Shown here: positions 22,107 to 27,194 of the stretch, piece by piece | Numbering within the stretch: position 1 is the first letter of the stretch | Layout of the letters: each line of letters begins with the position of its first letter | Assembly (NCBI GenBank): GCA_964461295.1 | Contig: CAYWTX010000311.1 | Coordinates: 1 to 27,194 of the forward strand | Origin: CAYWTX01 sp964461295 | GTDB lineage: Bacteria; Planctomycetota; Phycisphaerae; SM23-33 | Reading direction: 5' to 3' | Length of the DNA stretch: 27,194 bases | Position numbers and translations under genes: made by a program | Notes under the pieces: model-generated | Told to the model about the DNA's origin: nothing | Databases searched by the model: none | The model's input: only the letters and a program-made list of their open reading frames with translations

Positions 22107-22127
22107 ACACTCGACGCTCGACACCTC
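22107..22127. repeat. Three-unit 7-base repeat near pseudopilin stop
   Basis: ACACTCG, ACGCTCG, ACACCTC in phase, ending 4 bases from the stop codon of the pseudopilin gene (22132-22134). Confidence 0.4.
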
Positions 22128-22131
22128 TTCG

Positions 22132-23148
22132 CTACCGCGGGATCCAGTACTGGCTCCGCAGGCTGGACATGCGGATGTCAATATCCAGGGGGTTCGCCGT
22201 CGCCACGCTGCCGTCGGCCCAGACCGTATTCACGCGCCCGCGATGCCGCGCGAACGTGAGATTCTTGCCGTCGCCGTGGGGCCTGTCCGACCAGTCGTCG
22301 ATCTTGCCCCCCACGACCGGCGAGCCGTTGTTGACCACGGCCGACTCGTAGTCCATGGCGAAGATGACCTTCTGCCCGGCGCTGATGGACATGGCATAGC
22401 CGTTGACGCCGTAGCTGCACGCGGTGCCGCCTCCGCCGATGTAGAACGGCGGATTCGTGTTGTTCAGGAGGCCGTAGCCCGCCACCACGTTCCTCTGCGG
22501 GTCGGCGAAGGAGAAGCTGTGCCCGGACCCGCCCTTCTTGAACTCCACCTTGATCCTGTAGTCGGGCTGCATCGTGCACCGGACCTGGATGTCGTCGAAG
22601 TCCTTGTCGCCGCCTCCGGCGGTGCCCCCCGCGTCGGTCCGCAGGTCCTCGAAGCAGTACCACCACACGCCCGTACCGTCGTTGACGTAGGGGGGAACCA
22701 CGCGGTTCTTGGTGGCCTCCAGCGGATCGAATATGTCGTACTGCGACTGGTTCAGTTTGGCCGTCAGCGGCGCCCCCTCCAGCGGCATGTAGAACTTCGT
22801 GCTGTTGTCGTAGATGTAGTACTCCTCCAGCGCCGGCACGGGGTTGGTCAGGCAGTCATCCTCGGGGCAGACGTAGGTCTTGCGGTTGTCGCCCACGTAC
22901 GTGATCAGGGCGCCCGTCCAGGCCGAAGGCGCGAACGGCGAGCCGTTGGTCGCCTTCGCCTCCGCGGCCTGGTTGGCGAACGCCACGCCGATGTGGTGCA
23001 GGTTGTTCTGGCAGATGGTCTGTCGCGCCTGCGAGAAGATCCCCGTCGTCAGCGGCACGATGACCGCGATCAGCAGCGCCACCACCGCCAGCACCACCAT
23101 CAACTCGGTAAGCGTGAAGCCTCTTCGCGCGGCACAGGTTGGCTTCAT
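22132..23148 (-). CDS. Type II secretion-like pseudopilin with H-x9-DG motif (module 2)
   Basis: 338 residues. The N-terminus has the prepilin site RRGFTLTEL, where prepilin peptidase would cut after the Gly, and the hydrophobic helix MVVLAVVALLIAVIVPL. Paired Cys residues (ICQNNLHHIG and VCPEDD) follow. At the C-terminus HRGRVNTVWADG fits the H-x9-DG motif typical of the many pseudopilins of planctomycetes and Lentisphaerae. The central 200 residues are a globular domain without a recognised family (Gly-rich KGGSGHSFSF). The ATG overlaps the TGA of the preceding HEAT gene (ATGA), so translation is coupled; AAAGGAG lies upstream. The gene is distant from the two other pseudopilins here. Likely located in the periplasm or a cell-surface fibre; its partner machinery is not in the window. 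Confidence 0.85.
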   Translation of the reverse strand: MKPTCAARRGFTLTELMVVLAVVALLIAVIVPLTTGIFSQARQTICQNNLHHIGVAFANQAAEAKATNGSPFAPSAWTGALITYVGDNRKTYVCPEDDCLTNPVPALEEYYIYDNSTKFYMPLEGAPLTAKLNQSQYDIFDPLEATKNRVVPPYVNDGTGVWWYCFEDLRTDAGGTAGGGDKDFDDIQVRCTMQPDYRIKVEFKKGGSGHSFSFADPQRNVVAGYGLLNNTNPPFYIGGGGTACSYGVNGYAMSISAGQKVIFAMDYESAVVNNGSPVVGGKIDDWSDRPHGDGKNLTFARHRGRVNTVWADGSVATANPLDIDIRMSSLRSQYWIPR

Positions 23149-23798
23149 GGCTTGTTCTCCTTTGACTTCCGCTCCACGAACTCCCGGTAGCGTCTCTCCA
23201 TCGCGGGGTAGCTCTTCTCGAAACTCGACACGTCCCGCTCGCGGGCTTCCTCACTCGCGGCGGGGTCGAACGGGATCCACATCTTGATCATGTCGCGGAT
23301 CGCCCGGTGCGCCCGCCGCCGCACGGACTCGTCCTTGTCCCGCAGGCCCGTGATCAACGCCGATATGTTCTCCCATCGGTCCTGCCGGGCCAGCACGTCC
23401 ACCGCCGCCGCTCGCACGTCCGGCGAATCGTCTTCCTTCACCACGCGGGCCAGCCGGTCGCTGTCGGCCTGCTTGACGTGGCTGCCCAGGCTCACCACGG
23501 CCGCCTCGCGCACCTGCGGCCGGAGATCGCCCAAGGCTGCGTGGGCGTTGGCGATGGCGTCCGCGCCGCCCTTGGGCGCGTCGCGCAACAGGGCGGCGGC
23601 ATCCGCCGGGATGCTCGGCTTCACAGCGCCCTTGCCGGCGTCGCCGGACGCCGGCTCGACCTGTCTGGAGAAGGCGCCGCGGTTCACCCACGCCGCCGCG
23701 GCGGCAAGCAGAACGATGACGACGGCAGCCGCGATGGCCTTGTTGCCCAAACCGTGCTGATGGCGATATATAGGCACGAACTCCTTCCTGTCGGGCAT
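23145..23798 (-). CDS. Membrane-anchored HEAT-repeat protein (module 2)
   Basis: 217 residues. One membrane helix (IAAAVVIVLLAAAAAWV, about 20-36) anchors a soluble domain. From about residue 70 there are three to four HEAT-like helix pairs (RPQVREAAVVSLGSHV, SPDVRAAAVDVLARQD, DESVRRRAHRAIRDMI), scaffolds for protein binding. The end is charged (ERDVSSFEKSYPAMERRYRE). It overlaps the pseudopilin gene downstream by 4 bases, so the two are made together. The start is the ATG at 23798, 8 bases after a TACAAT -10 box, hence nearly leaderless; a GTG within the next codons is less well placed. It has the same layout as the HEAT gene at 26407, but similarity outside the anchor and the repeats is low. 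The exact role is unknown. Confidence 0.75.
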   Translation of the reverse strand: MPDRKEFVPIYRHQHGLGNKAIAAAVVIVLLAAAAAWVNRGAFSRQVEPASGDAGKGAVKPSIPADAAALLRDAPKGGADAIANAHAALGDLRPQVREAAVVSLGSHVKQADSDRLARVVKEDDSPDVRAAAVDVLARQDRWENISALITGLRDKDESVRRRAHRAIRDMIKMWIPFDPAASEEARERDVSSFEKSYPAMERRYREFVERKSKENKP

Positions 23799-23806
23799 CC
23801 CAATCC

Positions 23807-23836
23807 ATTGTATCGGTTGGCGGGCTGCCTCGCCAA
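23807..23836 (-). promoter_or_regulatory. Promoter of the module 2 HEAT-pseudopilin pair
   Basis: Minus strand: TTGGCG (23831-23836), 18-base spacer, TACAAT (23807-23812). The transcription start would fall within a couple of bases of the ATG at 23798. Confidence 0.6.
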
Positions 23837-23882
23837 GCGTTTCCTTGAGGCGGCTCCCCGCAAACGGGTGAACTGCCGCACG

Positions 23883-23934
23883 GGTGGTTCTGTCGCCAGC
23901 ATGGGGGAGTTGTGCCCATGCCAGGCAAGAGAAG
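23883..23934 (-). repeat. 52-base dispersed element, copy 2
   Basis: 41 of 52 positions match copy 1 at 21879-21930, including the ATGCTGGCGAC core. Here it lies in a spacer, its -10-like part is degraded, and the ORF it opens is unlike any gene. Confidence 0.6.
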
Positions 23935-24082
23935 GGGATCGACGACGGGGACGACCGGGAGGCGGAGGCCGAACCGGCGAGGACGACGATGCCCCAGCCA
24001 TGCGGGACCGGGGCTTGGACCGGGAGGAACATACGGGTGAGCGTCAGCTTGATGCTCGCCTCCCCAAGGGACTCCTTCCTAA

Positions 24083-24109
24083 CGGGACCGTCGGTCGGGG
24101 CTCGTCCCG
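24083..24109 (-). terminator. Hairpin after pseudopilin 2
   Basis: CGGGAC (24083-24088) pairs with GTCCCG (24104-24109) with a 15-base loop, 17 bases after the stop codon. There is no T-run. Confidence 0.25.
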
Positions 24110-24125
24110 GGTCGTCTTCCCGTTC

Positions 24126-25205
24126 TCAGGGGTCCCAGTACTTCGTCCGCACGTTCAGGAAGTTGGGGTTGATCTGCTGCGGAGCGGTGAGGACGACGCT
24201 GCCGTCGGCGAACAGGGCGTTGATCTGCTTGAAGTGCCTGGCCCAGATGACGGGCTGGCCAGGGCGGTTGGGATCGCCCTGCCAGGCCGCAAGCTGATTC
24301 TGCTGTTCGCCCAGCGAGAAGTTCTCCTCGTAGCCTGAGCCCAGGGCGATGGTGTGGCCGTAGTCCAAGATGAGGGCCTTGCGGCTCATGGGCATGAGCT
24401 TGTCCACGACGGAATTGATTCCGTAGCTGGTGGAGCTCCCGCCGCTCAAGCCGGCGATCCTCGTGCGGACGTTGGTGTACTGCTTCATGTCGCCCATGAT
24501 GGCGGTCCGCTGGCCGTCGGAGGTCATCGCCAGCGAGAAGTTGTACCCGGAGGAGTTGTCGACGGGCGTGATGTAGACGTCGTTGCCGACGAGCTCGATC
24601 TTGGCGTTCAGGTCGTAGAAGTCCTCGTCGCCGGCGCCGGGCTTGTAGCCCTGGTCCTCCCAGACGATGTACCACGTGTTGGGGTTGCCGTCGGACTGGT
24701 AGGGGATGCCTCGCCGGGGCACCTGCGTCTTGAACTGGGCGACCAGGGCCGGGCGCATGGCGTACTGCGCGCTGGACAGCTTCCACACCCAGGGGGCGTA
24801 ATCATGCGAGGTGATGCCGCCTTCGTTGAAGTACACCCGCCAGGTCACTCTTGAGGCATCATTGATGCCGCCGCTGGCATAGCACTCCAGGAAGATGTTG
24901 TTCAGCAGTTCGCCGTTGTCCACCTGGGGGTTGGGGTCCTTGGGGCAGAAGAACACGCTCCTGCTGCCGCCGACGTAGGGCGACAGCCCGGCGGTCCACC
25001 CGGCCGCGGTGGTCGCCGAGCCTTCGCTCGCCCGGGTGGCATAGGCTTGGCCGAGCTTTTCCAGGTTGTTGGCGCAGTAGACGCGACGCTGCACGTCATA
25101 GGCGCCGGTGACGAACGGCGTCAGGAAGGCCACCAGCAAGCCGATCAGGCCCACCACCACCATCAGTTCCGAGAGCGTGAAGGCTTGTTTCCTCGTCCTG
25201 ACCAT
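24126..25205 (-). CDS. Pseudopilin with H-x9-DG motif (module 1, second copy)
   Basis: 359 residues. The prepilin-type N-terminus reads RKQAFTLSELMVVVGLIGLL; the residue before Phe is Ala where Gly is usual, which may slow or alter prepilin peptidase cleavage. The helix continues LVAFLTPFVTGAY. Conserved Cys occur in YCANNLEKLGQAY, FCPKDPNPQVDNG and LECYASG. The C-terminus RHFKQINALFADGSVVL carries the H-x9-DG motif. AAAGGA lies 7 bases before the ATG at 25205. The protein is about three quarters or more identical, by eye, to the product of the gene at 25289, and the two genes share an 88-base stretch without a difference. Its place after HEAT gene and pseudopilin copy 1 suggests one operon. 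Assembly partners are not in the window. Confidence 0.86.
   Translation of the reverse strand: MVRTRKQAFTLSELMVVVGLIGLLVAFLTPFVTGAYDVQRRVYCANNLEKLGQAYATRASEGSATTAAGWTAGLSPYVGGSRSVFFCPKDPNPQVDNGELLNNIFLECYASGGINDASRVTWRVYFNEGGITSHDYAPWVWKLSSAQYAMRPALVAQFKTQVPRRGIPYQSDGNPNTWYIVWEDQGYKPGAGDEDFYDLNAKIELVGNDVYITPVDNSSGYNFSLAMTSDGQRTAIMGDMKQYTNVRTRIAGLSGGSSTSYGINSVVDKLMPMSRKALILDYGHTIALGSGYEENFSLGEQQNQLAAWQGDPNRPGQPVIWARHFKQINALFADGSVVLTAPQQINPNFLNVRTKYWDP
24758..24845 (-). repeat. 88-base perfect direct repeat, copy 1 (in pseudopilin genes)
   Basis: Identical base for base to 25918-26005, 1160 bases away, within two paralogous pseudopilin genes that differ around it. Confidence 0.85.
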
Positions 25206-25272
25206 GCCGAGGTCCTTTGTGTCCAGGCGCGCGCCCGCTGCCGGTCAGCGGAACCGTGCGCCTTCCGGCAAG

Positions 25273-25286
25273 ACGGGTGCGCCCGT
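25273..25286 (-). terminator. Small hairpin after pseudopilin copy 1
   Basis: ACGGG (25273-25277) pairs with CCCGT (25282-25286), right after the stop codon of the 25289 gene. It is weak and has no T-run; it probably does not fully end transcription before the next pseudopilin. Confidence 0.2.
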
Positions 25287-25288
25287 TC

Positions 25289-26365
25289 CTACGGGTCCCA
25301 GTACTTGGTTCGGGCGTTCAGGAAGTTGGGGTTGATCTGCTGGGGAGCGGTGAGGACGACGCTGCCGTCGGCGAACAGGGTGTTGATCTGCTTGAAATGC
25401 CTGGCCCAGACGACGGGCTGACTGGGGTGGCTGGGATCGCCCTGCCAGGCATTGAGCTGGTCCTGCTGGTCGGCCATGGTGAAGTTCTCCTCGTACGCCG
25501 AGCCCAGGGCGATGTTATGGTTGAAGTCCATGAGAAGGGCCTTGCGGTACATGGGCATGAGCTTGTCCACGACGGAGTTGATCCCGTAGCTTGAGGAGCA
25601 CCCCCCGGCCATGACGCCGATCTTCGTGCGCAGGTTCCAGTACGACTTCATGTTGTCCATGAGGACGGTGCGTTGGCCGTCGTTGGTCATCGCCAGCGTG
25701 AAGTTGTAGCTCGCGCCGCCCTGCTGGGGCGTGATGAAGACCTGGTCATTGGCGAACTCGACCTTGCAGTTCAAGTCGTTGAAGTTCTCGTCGCCGCCGC
25801 CACGCCAGCCCTGATCCTCCCAGACAATGTACCACGTGTTGGGGTTTCCGTCGGAGACGTAGGGGATGCCTCTCCGGGGCACCTGCGTCTTGAACTGGGC
25901 GACCAGGGCCGAGCGGTTGGCGTACTGCGCGCTGGACAGCTTCCACACCCAGGGGGCGTAATCATGCGAGGTGATGCCGCCTTCGTTGAAGTACACCCGC
26001 CAGGTTACTTTTGTCGCGTCATTGAGGCCGCCGTTGGCGTAGCACTCGAGGAAGACGTTGCTCAGCGCTTCGCCATTGTCCACCTGGGGGTTGGGGTCCT
26101 TGGGGCAGTAGAACACGCGCGTGTTGCCGCCGACGTAGGGCGTCAGGCCGGCGGTCCACCCGGCCGCGGTGGTCACCGAGCCTTCGCTCAGCCGTGCGGC
26201 ATAGGCCTGGCCGAGCTTCTCCAGGTTATTGGCGCAGTAGATGCGGCGTTGCACGTCGTACGCGCCGGTGACGAACGGCGTCAGGAACGCCACCAGCAAG
26301 CCAATCAGGCCCACCACCACCATCAATTCCGAAAGCGTGAAACCCTCGTTTCTCGTCCTGATCAT
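25289..26365 (-). CDS. Pseudopilin with H-x9-DG motif (module 1, first copy)
   Basis: 358 residues. The prepilin cleavage site is RNEGFTLSEL with the normal Gly before Phe; the helix MVVVGLIGLLVAFLTPFV follows. The same Cys pattern as the next copy is present (YCANNLEKLGQAY, YCPKDPNPQVDNG, LECYANG). RHFKQINTLFADGSVVL is the C-terminal H-x9-DG motif. The start is the ATG at 26365, with AAAGGAG 6 bases upstream; an in-frame ATG at 26446 lies inside the preceding HEAT gene. The gene follows the HEAT gene by 41 bases and precedes its own duplicate by 83 bases. The central domain (GINSVVDKLMPMYRKALLMD and others) is unlike known minor pilins. Substrate or fibre function unknown. Confidence 0.87.
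   Translation of the reverse strand: MIRTRNEGFTLSELMVVVGLIGLLVAFLTPFVTGAYDVQRRIYCANNLEKLGQAYAARLSEGSVTTAAGWTAGLTPYVGGNTRVFYCPKDPNPQVDNGEALSNVFLECYANGGLNDATKVTWRVYFNEGGITSHDYAPWVWKLSSAQYANRSALVAQFKTQVPRRGIPYVSDGNPNTWYIVWEDQGWRGGGDENFNDLNCKVEFANDQVFITPQQGGASYNFTLAMTNDGQRTVLMDNMKSYWNLRTKIGVMAGGCSSSYGINSVVDKLMPMYRKALLMDFNHNIALGSAYEENFTMADQQDQLNAWQGDPSHPSQPVVWARHFKQINTLFADGSVVLTAPQQINPNFLNARTKYWDP
25918..26005 (-). repeat. 88-base perfect direct repeat, copy 2
   Basis: Partner of 24758-24845. Third codon positions are unchanged through the whole block, which suggests recent duplication or gene conversion. Confidence 0.85.
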
Positions 26366-26406
26366 GACGGGCTCCTTTACGTCCGGGCGTGCGTGACGGC
26401 AGCCGA

Positions 26407-27036
26407 TCAGCGGGGCTGCATCGTCTTCTGGTAATACAGCGGCCAAATCTGGCGGATCTTGTCAATGGCCTGCCGCCGCTTGTCGGGCGGATCGCTCGCC
26501 CGGTAGCCGAAGTCCGCGCCGAGGATGCTGCGGATGGCGCGGCTGGCGCGGGTGCGCACGGCCAGCGATGGGTCATCCAGCGCCGCGATGACGACCGAGC
26601 CGGCCGGAACGCAACGAAGGCGTCCCAGCCAGGCGATCGCATGGGCGCGAACCTCTTCCTGGCGAGAGGAGTCGGCGACGACCGCGGTGAGGGCGTTGGC
26701 ATCGCCGGAGTCCCTCAGGCTGCCGATGCCGTCGATGGCCAGCACCTGGGTCTGCGGATCGCTGCTGGCGAGGGCCTCGCGGAACTTCGGCAGGTTCTCG
26801 GGCTTGGGGTCGGCAGCCAGCTTGCGGAGTTCGGCATAGGGGGCGTCGGAGGGGGTGGGGGGCAGCACGCTCTTGCCGGTGCCGGGTCCCGCGGGGCTGC
26901 CGCCGCCCGCGCCGCTGCCCGTGCCGCCGGGGGCTGCCTGGCCGCTGCCGGCCCGGCCGGGCACGCCGTGCACGACAAGATAGAGAGCCGCAAGAGCGCC
27001 CGCTGCGGCCAACATCACTACCATCCGTCTGCTCAT
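26407..27036 (-). CDS. Membrane-anchored HEAT-repeat protein (module 1)
   Basis: 209 residues. The N-terminal anchor or signal is MVVMLAAAGALAALYLVVHG (5-24), followed by a Gly/Ala/Pro linker to about residue 60. Next come three to four HEAT-like helix pairs (NLPKFREALASSDPQTQVLA, SRQEEVRAHAIAWLGRL, DPSLAVRTRASRAIRSIL). The end is FGYRASDPPDKRRQAIDKIR followed by QIWPLYY, a tail often seen in planctomycete HEAT proteins (DFGYDP, then a Trp-rich helix). HEAT repeats normally bind other proteins; an envelope scaffold for the pseudopilins encoded next is the obvious inference but is untested. The ATG at 27036 has a weak AGGGA upstream and a TACAAT -10 box at 27066-27071. First gene of the module. 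Confidence 0.75.
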   Translation of the reverse strand: MSRRMVVMLAAAGALAALYLVVHGVPGRAGSGQAAPGGTGSGAGGGSPAGPGTGKSVLPPTPSDAPYAELRKLAADPKPENLPKFREALASSDPQTQVLAIDGIGSLRDSGDANALTAVVADSSRQEEVRAHAIAWLGRLRCVPAGSVVIAALDDPSLAVRTRASRAIRSILGADFGYRASDPPDKRRQAIDKIRQIWPLYYQKTMQPR

Positions 27037-27065
27037 GGGTTGTCCCTGACACGAACTCCTGGAAG

Positions 27066-27071
27066 ATTGTA
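27066..27071 (-). promoter_or_regulatory. -10 box of the module 1 operon
   Basis: TACAAT (minus strand) lies 29 bases before the HEAT ATG. It is the same -10 box used before the other HEAT gene and the debranching enzyme. The -35 box is unclear. Confidence 0.4.
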
Positions 27072-27105
27072 GCCGAAACCAGGCGGGTCTTGCCAGTCTC
27101 TCCGC

Positions 27106-27194
27106 CTAATGCAGCACGCGAGCGGCGGCGATTCGCCCGCGGACGTTATCGAGGATGTTCATGTAATTGATGTACGCGTCGTAGGGCGACTCGT
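27106..27194 (-). CDS. C-terminal end of an unknown protein
   Basis: The last 28 codons of a minus-strand gene that continues beyond the window; the stop is TAG at 27106-27108. Residues include ESPYDAYINYMNILDNVRGR and end IAAARVLH. The amphipathic helix is reminiscent of the end of TolC-like outer-membrane proteins, but the piece is too short to name. It ends 70 bases before the HEAT start. Confidence 0.5.
   Translation of the reverse strand, partial: ESPYDAYINYMNILDNVRGRIAAARVLH

Larger units (their letters stand above)
23799..24125 (-). other. Spacer between pseudopilin 2 and the second HEAT gene
   Basis: 327 bases without a gene. It holds the promoter of the HEAT gene (23807-23836), the second copy of the 52-base dispersed element (23883-23934), a GGACGA-rich stretch and a hairpin near the pseudopilin stop (24083-24109). 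Confidence 0.6.

Noticed and set aside
19667..22351. Plus-strand ORF of 894 codons
   Set aside because: Antisense to the debranching enzyme and its neighbours; no ribosome binding site and no family.
23684..24001. Minus-strand ORF beginning MLATEPPVRQ
   Set aside because: Only the first residues match the debranching-enzyme start, through the 52-base element; the rest is out of frame with the HEAT gene and matches nothing.
24758..26005. Insertion sequence or transposon as the cause of the direct repeat
   Set aside because: The repeated blocks lie inside paralogous coding sequence and no transposase or terminal inverted repeats are present.

Overview
The window is GC-rich (roughly two thirds G+C by eye) and densely coded on both strands, with no rRNA, tRNA, CRISPR array or transposase. 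The gene content points to Planctomycetota, perhaps a Phycisphaerae-like lineage. The evidence is a sulfatase, a DUF1844 protein, three pseudopilins ending in the H-x9-DG motif, HEAT-repeat membrane proteins, a DUF4159 protein fused to cyclase-like repeats, and a glycine-rich RRM protein. This assignment is an inference from families, not a phylogeny.

Layout. Bases 1-4.6 kb hold the 3' end of a sulfatase, a small DUF1844 protein and a convergent heparinase II/III-like polysaccharide lyase candidate. Bases 4.6-9.25 kb hold, on the minus strand, the conserved translation cluster thrS-infC-rpmI-rplT followed by an RRM protein. infC very probably starts at ATC, and rpmI has its own strong promoter inside the cluster. 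An 841-base spacer (9247-10087) follows; it holds the thrS promoter, a 25-codon membrane-peptide ORF with an ideal ribosome binding site, and a possible structured RNA. Bases 10-13.6 kb hold a secreted FlgT/LPP20-like protein, a possible 65-residue protein, a WaaP/RIO-like kinase and pyrF. Bases 13.7-18.9 kb, on the plus strand, hold prfB with its +1 programmed frameshift, a large secreted cyclase-like/DUF4159 protein, a CbpA-type J-protein and a two-helix membrane protein. Bases 18.9-21.9 kb hold a membrane protein of unknown function and an archaeal/plant-type glycogen debranching enzyme.

Bases 22.1-27.0 kb form a minus-strand block of alternating genes: HEAT anchor protein, pseudopilin, pseudopilin, then HEAT anchor protein, pseudopilin. 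Two of the pseudopilins are recent tandem duplicates. This repeated HEAT + H-x9-DG pseudopilin module is the best candidate in the window for an undescribed system. The window ends inside one more minus-strand gene.

Across the window, spacers carry degenerate tandem repeats with a 7-base period, several of which begin right at a stop codon. Three genes have a -10 box only 6-8 bases before the start codon and look leaderless, while most others have clear Shine-Dalgarno sites.
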